A stretch of DNA of 64,000 nucleotides. It comes from Salipiger abyssi. GTDB lineage: Bacteria; Pseudomonadota; Alphaproteobacteria; Rhodobacterales; Rhodobacteraceae. Made by a program: the position numbers and the translations under genes. Positions within the stretch are counted from its first letter, which is position 1. Every line of letters starts with the position of its first letter. This document shows, piece by piece, positions 34,326 to 43,824 of this stretch. The notes below the pieces were generated by a model. It searched no databases. It was not told the DNA's origin and saw nothing but the letters and a program-made list of their open reading frames with translations. The stretch spans positions 62,001-126,000 of the forward strand of contig NZ_JAEKIS010000010.1 of assembly GCF_017311415.1 (NCBI RefSeq). The letters run 5' to 3'.

Positions 34326-35985
34326 CGCTCTCTCCTCCTCCCGGTGGCTGCGGCAGGCTCGGCGCCGCGGCCAATAGGGATTTGGTATAGCAATGCCCGG
34401 GTCTGTCAAACACCGCCTCGGTCGGCCCCTGCTCGACGATCTCGCCCGCGCGCATGACGAGCACCCGGTCGGTGATGCCGCGCACCACGCTCAGATCGTG
34501 CGAAATGAAGAGATAGGTCAGCCCGTATTGCCGCGAGAGATCGGCGATCAGATCGAGGATCTGCGCCCGCACCCGCACATCCAGCGCCGAGACCGCTTCG
34601 TCGAAGATCACCAGCTCGGGCCGGATGATCAGCGCCCGCGCAATGGCGATGCGCTGACGCTGACCACCGGAAAAGGCGTGGATATAGCTCTCCGCATGCG
34701 CGGGTTGCAGCCCGACGGCGGTGAGCGCCTCGGCGATGGCGTGTTCGCGGGTGGCGCCCTTTGGCGGATCCGGCAGCAGGTGAAACGGCTCGGCAATGAG
34801 CCGGCCCACCTTGTGGCGCGGATTGAAGGAGCCATAGGGGTCCTGAAACACCACCTGCACTCGGCGGCGCACCGACGGGTCCGGGCGGCCCTGCGAATAG
34901 ACCGGCATGCCGTCGAGCGTGATCTCCCCCGCCTGCACCGGTTCCAGTCCGAGGATCGCGCGGGCGAGCGTGGATTTCCCGCAGCCCGACTCGCCCACCA
35001 GCCCGACGCGCTCCCCGCGCCGGATCTCGAAGCTTACGCCGTTCACCGCGATGAGCCCCGGTGCCGGGGCGAAGAGCGCCCGCCGCCCGGGATAGCGGCG
35101 GGTAACCTCGTCCACGCGCAACAGCGGCGCCTCGGCCCGCGCCCCGGGCAGATCGGCCCGGTGCCGCGACGCCTCGAAAAGCTGGCGGGTATAGGGGTGA
35201 CGCATCTCCCGGAACAGCGCCCGCGTCTCACCCTGCTCCACAATTCGCCCCGCTTTCATCACCGCGATCCGGTCGGCCATTTCCGAGACCACCGCGAGGT
35301 CATGGGTGATCATCATCAGCCCCATGCGCTCCTCGCGCACCAGATCGCGCAGCAGATCGAGAATCTGCGCCTGCGTCGTCACATCGAGCGCCGTGGTCGG
35401 CTCGTCGGCGATCAGCAGGCGCGGGCGCAAAGCGATGGCCATGGCGATCACCACCCGCTGACGCTGCCCGCCCGAGAGCTCATGCGGAAAGCGCGAGGGC
35501 GGCACCCGCTCTGCCGGCAGCCCCACCCGCGCCAGCACCTCCGCCGCGCGCACACGCGCGGCGGCGCGCGGCATCGCCTTGTGCACGAGGATGGTCTCGG
35601 CCACCTGATCGCCGATCCGCATCACCGGGTTGAGCGCGGTCATCGGTTCCTGAAAGATCATGCCGATCTCGCGCCCGCGCAGCGCGCAAAGCCGCGCTTC
35701 GGATAGGCCCAGAAGATCGGCCCCGCCCAGCCGCAACGCGCCCCGGGTCTCGGCGGCAGGCGGCAGGAGCCCGATGGTGGCGAGCGCCGTCATCGACTTG
35801 CCCGAGCCGCTCTCGCCGGTCAGCGCGACGATCTCGCCCGGCGCGATCTCCAGCGAGATATCGTCGAGGATCTGCCTGCCATGGATATGCAGCGACAGGC
35901 GGTCGATTTCGAGCAGCCGGGGCGCTGCCCCGTCGCGGCCCTGCCGCGACTCCCCGGGATATTTGGAGCCAATGGAAACACTCAT
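34300..35985 (-). CDS. Fused dual ATP-binding protein of a peptide-type ABC importer
   Basis: A 561-residue protein with two complete ABC ATPase domains, as in GsiA and YejF. Domain 1 (about 25-280) has [18 protein letters not shown] and [12 protein letters not shown]. Domain 2 (about 300-550) has [21 protein letters not shown] and [11 protein letters not shown]. In domain 2 the Walker B reads DEA instead of DEP. The start ATG overlaps the permease stop (ATGA). It energises the DppB/DppC-like permeases encoded immediately upstream. No substrate-binding protein gene is adjacent. Confidence 0.93.
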   Translation of the reverse strand: MSVSIGSKYPGESRQGRDGAAPRLLEIDRLSLHIHGRQILDDISLEIAPGEIVALTGESGSGKSMTALATIGLLPPAAETRGALRLGGADLLGLSEARLCALRGREIGMIFQEPMTALNPVMRIGDQVAETILVHKAMPRAAARVRAAEVLARVGLPAERVPPSRFPHELSGGQRQRVVIAMAIALRPRLLIADEPTTALDVTTQAQILDLLRDLVREERMGLMMITHDLAVVSEMADRIAVMKAGRIVEQGETRALFREMRHPYTRQLFEASRHRADLPGARAEAPLLRVDEVTRRYPGRRALFAPAPGLIAVNGVSFEIRRGERVGLVGESGCGKSTLARAILGLEPVQAGEITLDGMPVYSQGRPDPSVRRRVQVVFQDPYGSFNPRHKVGRLIAEPFHLLPDPPKGATREHAIAEALTAVGLQPAHAESYIHAFSGGQRQRIAIARALIIRPELVIFDEAVSALDVRVRAQILDLIADLSRQYGLTYLFISHDLSVVRGITDRVLVMRAGEIVEQGPTEAVFDRPGHCYTKSLLAAAPSLPQPPGGGESDAGQPEAR

Positions 35986-36797
35986 GCGCGCACCACCCGC
36001 AGGCGGGGATCGAGCCGGTCGCGCAGCCCGTCGCCGAGAAGGTTCAGCCCCAGAACCATGAGCACGATGGCGAGCCCCGGCAGGATCGCCACATGCGGCG
36101 CCAGCGCCACCATGGTCTGCGCATCCGCGAGCATCCGCCCCCAGGAGGGCACCGGCGGCTGCGCGCCGAGCCCGACATAAGAAAGCCCCGCCTCGGCGAG
36201 GATGCCCAGCGAGAACTGGATGGTGCCCTGCACGATCAGCAGGTTGGCAATATTGGGCAGGATGTGCTCGGCGCTGATGCGGGGCGCGGATTTGCCCGCC
36301 ACCCGCGCCGCCATGACGAATTCGCGCGTCCAGAGCGGCAGCGCCGCGCCGCGTGCCAGACGGGCGAAGACCGGGATGTTGAAGATGCCGATGGCGATGA
36401 TCGCGTTGGTGGCGCCGGGGCCGAAGATCGCGGTGATCAGAATGGCGATGACAAGGCTCGGAAAGGCAAAGATCAGGTCGTTGCCGCGCATGATGACCTC
36501 GTCGAGCCAGCCGCCCCTGCGCGCCGCCGCCGCCAGGCCCAGCGGCACACCCGCCCCCATGCCGATGCCCACCGCCACAAGCGCCACGGCAATGGAGGTA
36601 CGCGCGCCGACCATGATCATCGACAGGATATCGCGACCGAAATGATCGGTGCCCAGCCAATGCGCCGCCGAGGGCGGTTGCAGCCGCTCGGCGATCACCA
36701 GCGCGCCGGTGTCGTAAGGCGTCCAGAGGAAGGAGAGCAGCGCCGCGCCGGTGAAGAGCGCGGTGAGCAGCGTGCCGAGGATCAGGTTGCGGCTCAT
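35982..36797 (-). CDS. Peptide-type ABC importer permease, DppC-like
   Basis: A 271-residue inner-membrane permease. HWLGTDHFGRDILSMIMVGA at about 46-65 is the DppC/OppC family hallmark. The EAA-like ATPase contact loop is VMAARVAGKSAPRI and SAEHILPN. Six helices are predicted. Start and stop overlap both neighbours by four bases, so the three transporter genes are tightly coupled. Confidence 0.93.
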   Translation of the reverse strand: MSRNLILGTLLTALFTGAALLSFLWTPYDTGALVIAERLQPPSAAHWLGTDHFGRDILSMIMVGARTSIAVALVAVGIGMGAGVPLGLAAAARRGGWLDEVIMRGNDLIFAFPSLVIAILITAIFGPGATNAIIAIGIFNIPVFARLARGAALPLWTREFVMAARVAGKSAPRISAEHILPNIANLLIVQGTIQFSLGILAEAGLSYVGLGAQPPVPSWGRMLADAQTMVALAPHVAILPGLAIVLMVLGLNLLGDGLRDRLDPRLRVVRA

Positions 36798-37738
36798 CGC
36801 GCCGCCCTCAGCCGGGGATCGGCGGCGGCATAGGCGAGATCTGTGAGGAAGTTCACCGAGATCACCGCAAAAACCAGCAGCATCACCACCGATTCAACCA
36901 CGATCAGGTCACGCTGGGTGATCGCCTGAAAGATCAGCCGCCCGAGCCCGGGCAGAAAGAACACCTGCTCGATGATGATCGCGCCCGCCAGCAGGAAGGA
37001 GAATTGCAGACCGAGGATCGTCAGCACCGGAATGAGCGCATTGCGCACCCCGTGGCGCCAGAGCGCCTGCCGGCGCGACAACCCCTTTGCCCGCGCGGTG
37101 CGGATGAAATCCTCGTGCAGGATGTCGATCAGCGAGGAGCGCATGACCCGCGCCAGGATCGCCGCCTGCGGCAGCGCCAGTGCCACCGCCGGCAGGGTCA
37201 GCGCCTTGAGCGCGGCCAGCGGCGTCTCCCATCCGGGAAAGCCGCCGGCGCTGAACCAGCGCAGCTTCAGCGCAAAGAGCAGCACCAGCAGCATGGCGAA
37301 CCAGAAATTCGGCACCGCGATGCCGAGCTGCGTCGCCCCCATCACCCCGATATCGCCCGCCCGCCCGCGCCGCGCGGCGGCATAGATCCCCGCCGGGAAG
37401 GCGATCAGCGTCGAGAGCGTCAGCGCGTAGAGCGCCAGCGGCAGCGACACCCAGAGCCGCTCCGTCACCATCTGCGCCACTGGCGCGCGATAGGTGTAGG
37501 AGGTGCCGAAATCGCCCTGGAGCATGCCGCCGATCCACGCCAGGTAACGCTCCCATTTCGGCAGGTCGAGCCCGAGCTCCGTGCGCAGCGCCGCCACCGT
37601 ATCGGGGCGCGCATTTATGCCCAGCATATAGCTCGCCGGATCGCCCGGCGCGACCTCGACCACCAGAAAGATGACCAGCGAGGCGACCGCGAGGCTGACA
37701 GCGAGAATGGCCAGTCGTTTCAGCGCATAAGAGAGCAT
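36794..37738 (-). CDS. Peptide-type ABC importer permease, DppB-like
   Basis: A 314-residue permease with the DppB/OppB layout. The N-terminal helix (RLAILAVSLAVASLVIFLVV) is followed by APGDPASYMLG. The contact loop is IRTARAKGLSRRQALWRHGV, and GAIIIEQVFFLPGLGRL is also present. It is the first gene of the minus-strand operon 37738-30992. The 164-bp divergent region to the PhnM-like gene should hold the promoter. A binding-protein gene would be expected here and is absent. Confidence 0.93.
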   Translation of the reverse strand: MLSYALKRLAILAVSLAVASLVIFLVVEVAPGDPASYMLGINARPDTVAALRTELGLDLPKWERYLAWIGGMLQGDFGTSYTYRAPVAQMVTERLWVSLPLALYALTLSTLIAFPAGIYAAARRGRAGDIGVMGATQLGIAVPNFWFAMLLVLLFALKLRWFSAGGFPGWETPLAALKALTLPAVALALPQAAILARVMRSSLIDILHEDFIRTARAKGLSRRQALWRHGVRNALIPVLTILGLQFSFLLAGAIIIEQVFFLPGLGRLIFQAITQRDLIVVESVVMLLVFAVISVNFLTDLAYAAADPRLRAAR

Positions 37739-37902
37739 GGGCCGAGCCTATGCGGCAGCGCGGCGCGGGTCCAGCGGGATCGCCGGCGCAGGCACCACGG
37801 CGGCGGGACAGCGTTTTGCGGCTTTCGCCGGATCGCCGAAGCCCGTATCCCGCTCTCCATGCACCCGATCGCCGCCCCCTTCCCGTCTGCAAGAGCCCCG
37901 AC

Positions 37903-39042
37903 ATGATCGCTTTGTGTTTCGAAAACGCCCGCGTGCTGCGGCCCGGTGGCTGGGATCATGCGCCGCTCGCCATCGCCGACGGCAAGATTGTCGATGAGTC
38001 GGATGCGCGGCGGGTGGATCTGACGGGCTATGACATCCTGCCCGGCATCGTCGACGCCCATGGCGACGGGTTCGAGCGGCACATGGCGCCGCGCCGGGGC
38101 GCGCTGCGGGAGAGGGCCTCCGGGGTGGTGGCCTGCGCGGCGGAGCTGGCGGCCAATGGCATCACCACGGCGATGCTGGCGCAGTTCTGGTCCTGGGAAG
38201 GCGGCATGCGCGGGCCGGAATTTGCCGAGGAGGTCTTTGCCTCGGTGGCCGAGGTGGCGCCCACGGTGCCGGTGGACCTGCGGCTGCAATTGCGGCTGGA
38301 GACGCATTTCCTCGACAGTTTCGACGCGGCGGAGGCGGCAATGGCGCGCTGGGGGATCGGCTATGTGGTGTTCAACGACCACCTGCCGCATGCCCGGCTC
38401 GCCGAGGGGCGCAAGCCGCCGCGCCTGACCGGGCAGGCGCTGAAATCCGGGCGCTCGCCCGAGGCGCATCTGGCGCTGATGCAGGCGCTGCATGGCCGCC
38501 GCGACGAGGTGCCCACCGCGCTGGATGCACTCTGCGCGCGGCTGGCGGCGCGGGGCGTGCGCATGGGCAGCCATGACGACCGCAATGCGGACACCCGCGC
38601 GCTCTGGCGCGGGCGCGGCGCCCATGTGTCGGAGTTTCCGGAGACGCTGGAGGCGGCACGGGCGGCGCGCGAGGGCGGCGATTCGGTGGTGCTGGGCGCG
38701 CCCAACGTGGTGCGCGGGGCGAGCCATGCGGGCAATATCGCCGCGTCCGAGCTGATCGCGGCGGAGCTCTGCGACGCGCTGGCCTCGGATTACCACTACC
38801 CCGCCCCGGCGCGCGCCGCCTGGCGCTGCGTCGAGCTGGGCCTGCTCGACGAGGTGGCGGCCTGGCGGCTGGTCTCGGAAGGGCCGGCGCGGCTTCTGGG
38901 GCTGGAGGACCGGGGGCGGCTGGAGCCCGGGCTGCGCGCCGATCTGGTGGTGATGGCGCGCGAAACCCGGCGGATCGTGATGACCGTGGCGGGCGGAGAG
39001 GTGGCCTGGCTGTCGGGCGGGATCGCCGAGCGGCTGATCTAA
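37903..39042 (+). CDS. PhnM-like amidohydrolase
   Basis: A 379-residue amidohydrolase-superfamily protein. The metal motif is GIVDAHGDGFERH (HGD in place of the more usual HTD), with later GSHDDRNAD and ALASDYHYPAPARAAW. LEPGLRADLVVM closes the amidohydrolase beta-sandwich domain. It most resembles PhnM, alpha-D-ribose 1-methylphosphonate 5-triphosphate diphosphatase of the C-P lyase pathway. No other phn gene is in the window, so it may act with an unlinked cluster or on a different substrate. The Shine-Dalgarno is weak. Confidence 0.8.
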   Translation: MIALCFENARVLRPGGWDHAPLAIADGKIVDESDARRVDLTGYDILPGIVDAHGDGFERHMAPRRGALRERASGVVACAAELAANGITTAMLAQFWSWEGGMRGPEFAEEVFASVAEVAPTVPVDLRLQLRLETHFLDSFDAAEAAMARWGIGYVVFNDHLPHARLAEGRKPPRLTGQALKSGRSPEAHLALMQALHGRRDEVPTALDALCARLAARGVRMGSHDDRNADTRALWRGRGAHVSEFPETLEAARAAREGGDSVVLGAPNVVRGASHAGNIAASELIAAELCDALASDYHYPAPARAAWRCVELGLLDEVAAWRLVSEGPARLLGLEDRGRLEPGLRADLVVMARETRRIVMTVAGGEVAWLSGGIAERLI

Positions 39043-39055
39043 AGCGCGCGGCGCG

Positions 39056-40126
39056 TCAGCCGCGCACGATTCGGTTCACATGGCCCATCTTGCGGCCCGG
39101 CTTCACCGCCTCCTTGCCATATAGGTGGATTGCCGTATCCGCCTCGCCCGCAAGCTCGGGCAGCTTGTCGAGATCGTCGCCGATCAGGTTCTCCATCTGC
39201 ACATCGGCATAGCGGCTGCCATCGCCCAGCGGCCAGTTGGCGACGGCGCGGATATGCTGCTCGAACTGGTCGATGGTGCAGCCGTTCTGCGTCCAGTGGC
39301 CGGAATTGTGCACGCGCGGCGCGATCTCGTTCACCAGCAGGCCCTGCGGCGTCACGAAAAGCTCCACCCCCATGACGCCCACATAGTTCAGCGCATTGAG
39401 GATCTTGGCCGCCAGCAGCACCGCGTCGGTGCGCTGCGCCGTGCTCAGCCGTGCGGGCACGGTGGTGGTGCGCAGGATGCCCTCGCGATGGATGTTCTCG
39501 CCCGGATCGTAGCAGGCAACCGCGCCATCGGCGCTGCGCGCGGCGATGACAGAGACCTCGTGCGTGAAGGTAACGAAGCCTTCGAGGATCGCCGGCGCAC
39601 CACGCATCTCCCCCAGCGCGGCAGCCGCCTCGTCGGAGCTCTGGATGCGCACCTGCCCCTTGCCGTCATAGCCGAAACGCCGGGTCTTGAGGATCGCCGG
39701 GGTGCCGATGATCTCCAGCGCCTGGGTCAGGCTTTCGGCATCGGTGATATCGGCGAAAGGCGCGGTGGTGAGGCCGAGATCGGTGAGAAAGGTCTTTTCC
39801 GTCAGCCGGTCCTGGCTGACCCGAAGCGCCTCGCGCCCGGGGCGGATCGGACAGAGCGCCTGAAGCGTGTCGAGCGCGTCGGTGGGGATGTTCTCGAACT
39901 CGTAGGTGATCACATCGACCGAGGCGGCAAAGGCTTCGAGCGCGGCCTTGTCGTCATAGGAGGCAGTGGTGACCCGATCCGCCACATGACCGGCGGGTGG
40001 CGCCATGCCCGGCTCGTAGATATGGCAGCGCAGGCCCAGACGGCTGGCCGCGACCGACAGCATGCGGCCGAGCTGGCCACCGCCGAGAATGCCGATGGTG
40101 GCGCCCTGAGGGAGTTGGTCGGTCAT
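39056..40126 (-). CDS. purK: 5-(carboxyamino)imidazole ribonucleotide synthase
   Basis: A 356-residue ATP-grasp enzyme. It carboxylates aminoimidazole ribonucleotide with bicarbonate and ATP in purine synthesis. It begins with TIGILGGGQLGRMLSVAA. DGKGQVRI lies in the ATP-grasp loop, and the active-site tail NEIAPRVHNSGHWTQNGC is typical. CGGAGGC precedes the ATG. It follows purE after 62 bp on the same strand; PurE rearranges its product. Confidence 0.97.
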   Translation of the reverse strand: MTDQLPQGATIGILGGGQLGRMLSVAASRLGLRCHIYEPGMAPPAGHVADRVTTASYDDKAALEAFAASVDVITYEFENIPTDALDTLQALCPIRPGREALRVSQDRLTEKTFLTDLGLTTAPFADITDAESLTQALEIIGTPAILKTRRFGYDGKGQVRIQSSDEAAAALGEMRGAPAILEGFVTFTHEVSVIAARSADGAVACYDPGENIHREGILRTTTVPARLSTAQRTDAVLLAAKILNALNYVGVMGVELFVTPQGLLVNEIAPRVHNSGHWTQNGCTIDQFEQHIRAVANWPLGDGSRYADVQMENLIGDDLDKLPELAGEADTAIHLYGKEAVKPGRKMGHVNRIVRG

Positions 40127-40188
40127 GATCTGCCTCCGGTCACGTATCTGCGGCGGTTCTGTCGCGAAACGGCGCCCGCCGCAAGCGC

Positions 40189-40683
40189 TCAGTCGCGCTG
40201 CGGCTCGTCGGGGATGGAGGCGGAGAGCGCCGCGCGCCAGGCATCGAGCCGGTCGGCGAGCGCGGAATCCTGAAGCGCGAGGATACCCGCCGCCATCAGC
40301 CCGGCATTGGCCGCCCCGGCCCCGCCGATGGCCATGGTGCCGACGGGAAAGCCGCGCGGCATCTGCACGATGGAATAGAGGCTGTCGACGCCGGAAAGCG
40401 CCCGGGTCTGCACCGGCACGCCGATCACCGGCACGCGGGTTTTCGAGGCCATCATGCCCGGCAGATGCGCGGCCCCACCGGCACCGGCGATGATCACCTG
40501 AAGACCGCGCCCGGCGGCCTCCTTGCCATAGCTCCAGAGCCGGTCGGGCGTGCGGTGGGCCGAGACGATCCTGACCTCATAGGCCACGCCCAGCTCGTCC
40601 AGAATGTTCGCCGCCTCTTCCATGGTGGGCCAGTCCGACTGGCTGCCCATGATGATGCCGACCTTGACCGTCTCTTCCGCCAT
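40189..40683 (-). CDS. purE: 5-(carboxyamino)imidazole ribonucleotide mutase
   Basis: A 164-residue class I Pur[36 protein letters not shown] and the C-terminal [18 protein letters not shown] contain the conserved substrate-binding residues. The ATG at 40681-40683 fits the family start and has GGGG upstream. An in-frame ATG 27 bp upstream adds a charged tail unlike the family. It is co-transcribed with purK. Confidence 0.97.
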   Translation of the reverse strand: MAEETVKVGIIMGSQSDWPTMEEAANILDELGVAYEVRIVSAHRTPDRLWSYGKEAAGRGLQVIIAGAGGAAHLPGMMASKTRVPVIGVPVQTRALSGVDSLYSIVQMPRGFPVGTMAIGGAGAANAGLMAAGILALQDSALADRLDAWRAALSASIPDEPQRD

Positions 40684-40723
40684 CGCGTGCCCCCGTTTGT
40701 CACGAAACACGCACTATAGCGGC

Positions 40724-40756
40724 TGGCCGCCCCTTGTCCATCGGCAGGGGCGGCCA
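40724..40756 (-). terminator. Strong GC hairpin behind yghU-like gene
   Basis: TGGCCGCCCCT and AGGGGCGGCCA form a perfect 11-bp stem with an 11-nt loop. It lies 14 bp after the stop of the minus-strand GST-like gene and before purE. There is no U-tract, so it is either a terminator of atypical form or an RNA-stabilising hairpin. Confidence 0.55.
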
Positions 40757-40769
40757 AGGCAGGCGGCGC

Positions 40770-41630
40770 TCAGCCTGCCAGCTTGTCCTGGGTGTTGGTG
40801 TCGAAATCCGAGGCCTCGTGACGCTCGTGCAGCTGCTCCGAAGGCTCTCCGAAGACCCGGTTCACCATGCGGCCGCGGACAACCGCCGGACGCGCGTCGA
40901 TCTCCTTCGCCCAGCGCTGGAGGTTCTTATAGCTCTCAACGTCGAGGAACTCACCCGCCTCATAGGAACGGCCCAGCGCCATATTGCCGTACCAGCACCA
41001 GATCGCGATATCGGCAATCGTGTAATCGTCGCCGGTCATATAGCGGCGCTCTGCCAGGTTACGGTCGAGCACGTCGAGCTGGCGCTTGGTCTCCATCGCG
41101 AAGCGGTCGATGGGATACTGCATCTTGTAGGGCGCATAGGCGTAGAAATGCCCGAAGCCACCGCCGACATAAGGCGCGCTGCCCATCTGCCAGAACAGCC
41201 AGGAGAGCATCTCGGGCCGGTCTTCCGCCTTGCCGAGGAAGGCTCCGAATTTCTCCGCCAGATGCAGCAGGATGGCGCCGGATTCGAACACCCGCACCGG
41301 CGCCGTGCCGGAGCGATCCAGCAGGGCCGGGATCTTGGAGTTCGGGTTGATCCCGACAAAGCCCGAACCGAACTGATCGCCATCGCCGATGCGGATCAGC
41401 CAGGCGTCGTATTCGGCCCCGGTATAGCCCGCCGCCAGCAGCTCTTCGAAGAGGATCGTCACCTTCTGCCCGTTGGGGGTGGCGAGGCTATAGAGCTGGA
41501 ACGGATGCTTGCCGACCGGCAGTTCCTTGTCATGGGTGGGCCCCGCGATGGGCCGGTTGATCGAGGCGAACTGGCCGCCGCTCTCCTGATCCCAGGTCCA
41601 GACCCGGGGCGGGGTGTAGTCTTCGCTCAT
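40770..41630 (-). CDS. yghU: Glutathione-dependent disulfide-bond oxidoreductase, YghU-type GST
   Basis: A 286-residue glutathione transferase-fold protein of the Nu/YghU class. The long N-terminal extension (WTWDQESGGQFASINRPIAG) precedes the thioredoxin fold. YSLATPNGQKVTILFEELLA, NPNSKIPALLDRSG and ESGAILLHLAEKFG follow. The all-alpha C-terminal domain contains YTIADIAIWCWYG. YghU enzymes reduce organic hydroperoxides and mixed disulfides with two glutathiones. It appears to be a single-gene unit. Confidence 0.93.
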   Translation of the reverse strand: MSEDYTPPRVWTWDQESGGQFASINRPIAGPTHDKELPVGKHPFQLYSLATPNGQKVTILFEELLAAGYTGAEYDAWLIRIGDGDQFGSGFVGINPNSKIPALLDRSGTAPVRVFESGAILLHLAEKFGAFLGKAEDRPEMLSWLFWQMGSAPYVGGGFGHFYAYAPYKMQYPIDRFAMETKRQLDVLDRNLAERRYMTGDDYTIADIAIWCWYGNMALGRSYEAGEFLDVESYKNLQRWAKEIDARPAVVRGRMVNRVFGEPSEQLHERHEASDFDTNTQDKLAG

Positions 41631-41780
41631 GGCTGCGTTTCCCTATTTCTGTTCGCCCGATGAACCTAACTCCGGAATCCCGGATTGCCAGACGCCGCGA
41701 TATGCCGATTTGCGCAAAGCGGCTGTTGCTGGACGCACAGACAGACCGGGGCTGCCTCGCCCGAGCGTCGAGCACACAGG

Positions 41781-41813
41781 AAAAAGGGCGGACCCGCAGG
41801 CCCGCCCCCTTTT
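41781..41813 (-). terminator. Rho-independent terminator after degP-like gene
   Basis: Read on the minus strand, GGGCGG and CCGCCC pair around a GC-rich loop and TTTTT follows. It lies about 20 bp beyond the protease stop codon. Confidence 0.88.
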
Positions 41814-41833
41814 CATCCGGTGTGTCGGGCCGC

Positions 41834-43303
41834 TTACGGCTCCAGCGACAGCGCCACGAAGCGCGGATCGCCGCCCCGGCGCACCAGCAGCAGCAGCGAC
41901 TTGCGCCCGGCGGCCTCGGCTTCTTCGATCTGGCCTTCCAGATCCGCGACCGTCAGAACCTGGACTTGGCCCGCCTCGGTGATCACGTCACCGGCGCGCA
42001 GCCCCTTCTCGAAGGCTTCCGAGGTCTCGTCCACCGCCGTCACGGCAAGCCCCTTGGCACTCACCGGCAGGTCCATCTCGTCGCGCAGCTCCTGCGTCAG
42101 CGGGCTCAGCGTCAGGCCGAGCATCTCCATTTCCGAGGGCTCTTCCGGGGTCACTTCCTGCGAGGCGGGGAAGGTGCGCTCCGCCTCTTCGCGTCGGCCC
42201 AGCGTCACCAGCAGTGTCTCGGTCTTGCCGTTGCGGTTCACCACCACGCGGACGGCCTTGCCGACCTCGGTGTTGCCGACGATGCGGACGAGCTGGCGGG
42301 TATCCTCGATCTCGCGACCATCAAAGCTCACGATCACGTCGCCCGCTTCCATGCCGGCTTCCATCGCCGGGCCCTCGGGCACGTCGGAGACCAGCGCGCC
42401 CTTGGCGGAGGCGAGGCCCAGCGCTTCGGCGACATCGTCGGTCACGTCCTGAATGCGCACGCCCAGCCAGCCGCGGCGGGTCTCGCCATATTGCTTGAGC
42501 TGGTCGACCACCTTGGTCACCACGTTGGAGGCCATGGAGAAGCCGATGCCGATGGAGCCGCCATTGGGCGACAGGATCGCGGTGTTCACGCCGATCACAT
42601 CGCCGTTCATGTTGAAGAGCGGCCCGCCCGAGTTGCCACGGTTGATGGCGGCATCGGTCTGGATGTAATCGTCATAGGTGCCCGAGAGCGCCCGGTTGCG
42701 GGCGGAAACGATGCCGGCCGAGACCGAAAAGCCCTGGCCCAGCGGGTTGCCCATCGCCATCACCCAGTCGCCGACGCGGGCCTCGTCGCTATTGCCGAAA
42801 TTGACGAATTTCAGCGGTTCGTCCGCATCGACCTTGAGCAGGGCGATATCGGTGTTGCGGTCGGTGCCGACCAGCGTTGCAGGCAGGGTGAAGCCCTCGA
42901 AGAACTCGATCTCGATCTCGTCGGCGCCGTCGATGACGTGGTTGTTGGTGACGATATATCCGTCTTCGGAGATCACGAAGCCGGACCCCAGCGCCGAGGA
43001 GCGGCGCGGACGCTCGCCCTGCGGGCCGTTGCGGTCCTGGAATTCGCGGAAGAAATCCTCGAAGGGCGAGCCTTCGGGAACGATGCCCTGCGGCCCGGTG
43101 CGCCCGGCCACCATCGTAGAGGTGGTGATATTGACCACCGAGGGGCTGATGCGCTCGGCCAGATCGGCAAAGCTCTCCGGAACGCCGCGCGCCTGCGCCA
43201 TGAGCGTCTGGGATATGATGAGGAACATCGACAGCGTCGCAAGCCAGAACAGCCGAAGCGGCGTGGCGTTGTCGCGTGTCACAGCAAGTGCTTGGGGTTT
43301 CAC
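41834..43303 (-). CDS. degP: Periplasmic Do-family serine protease (DegP/MucD-like)
   Basis: A 489-residue HtrA protease. The signal peptide (about 16-38, ending AQA) is followed by a trypsin-like domain with His122 (TNNHVID), Asp152 (NTDIALLKV) and Ser225 (GNSGGPLF). Two PDZ domains cover about 285-375 and 400-485. It degrades misfolded periplasmic proteins and can act as chaperone. The start is GTG at 43301-43303 with AAGGAG eight bases before. The longer in-frame ATG upstream has no ribosome site. A single-gene unit. Confidence 0.94.
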   Translation of the reverse strand: MKPQALAVTRDNATPLRLFWLATLSMFLIISQTLMAQARGVPESFADLAERISPSVVNITTSTMVAGRTGPQGIVPEGSPFEDFFREFQDRNGPQGERPRRSSALGSGFVISEDGYIVTNNHVIDGADEIEIEFFEGFTLPATLVGTDRNTDIALLKVDADEPLKFVNFGNSDEARVGDWVMAMGNPLGQGFSVSAGIVSARNRALSGTYDDYIQTDAAINRGNSGGPLFNMNGDVIGVNTAILSPNGGSIGIGFSMASNVVTKVVDQLKQYGETRRGWLGVRIQDVTDDVAEALGLASAKGALVSDVPEGPAMEAGMEAGDVIVSFDGREIEDTRQLVRIVGNTEVGKAVRVVVNRNGKTETLLVTLGRREEAERTFPASQEVTPEEPSEMEMLGLTLSPLTQELRDEMDLPVSAKGLAVTAVDETSEAFEKGLRAGDVITEAGQVQVLTVADLEGQIEEAEAAGRKSLLLLVRRGGDPRFVALSLEP

Positions 43304-43824
43304 CTGGGTCTCCTTCTTTGCGGCGGAGGGCCGCGCGTGAGGGCGCGTGCAGCTCCTCAGCCTCCTCTGTAATGAGGCTAACATAGGACGCGCCGAGCGC
43401 CACCAAAGAAAAGGTTGCAGAGGATCAACCCCATGTGAAACGCCGGTGATGCTCCGAGATCGGCGTCTAGGGCTGCCCGATCGCGTTGAACAGGGTCGCT
43501 GCTCCGATCAGACAGCAGGCTCGCGACCAGCGCCCCGAAACAGCCTCAGTGGCGGGAATCACGGACGCAGGGAACGGATATCGGGCAGGCTGAGAAAGCC
43601 TGCCGTTACGACCGCCGCAACCGGCCTTGCGCGACCTCCGAAAGCGTCGTGCGAGCGGATCACCGACAGAATACTCGTTAAATCAAGTTCTTAAAGGCGC
43701 TTCTCCGCGCTGTGAGCGCATGGCCGCCCCGACCGGGAAGTGTCACGGCGCATCCGAACGATCCTTGATCAATTAACTTAATTCAATTAATTTAATTTTG
43801 TTAAGTTTCATCAGAGCATCTCCC
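43304..43824. other. 521-bp gene-poor region with two hairpins
   Basis: No convincing coding sequence. AGCCTC-N9-GAGGCT (43359-43379) lies about 56 bp before the degP-like start and could be a leader hairpin or operator. A second hairpin, GGCAGGCT-GAGAA-AGCCTGCC (43584-43604), is perfect over 8 bp and stands alone. It could mark the end of a small RNA. The right end becomes strongly A+T-rich and holds the TetR operator candidate. Confidence 0.5.
43775..43807. promoter_or_regulatory. A+T-rich inverted repeat upstream of the TetR gene
   Basis: AACTTAA (43775-43781) and TTAAGTT (43801-43807) are perfect inverted arms 19 bp apart. Inside lies a near-palindrome, TTAATTCAATTAATTTAA, matching its own complement at 14 of 18 positions. 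It ends 17 bp before the tetR start, so binding should block its transcription. Probably the autorepression operator. Confidence 0.6.

Noticed and set aside
34300-36660. 786-codon version of the dual ABC ATPase
   Set aside because: The extra N-terminal part is antisense-free but out of frame with the DppC-like permease that occupies the same DNA. The ATGA overlap at 35982-35985 sets the true start.
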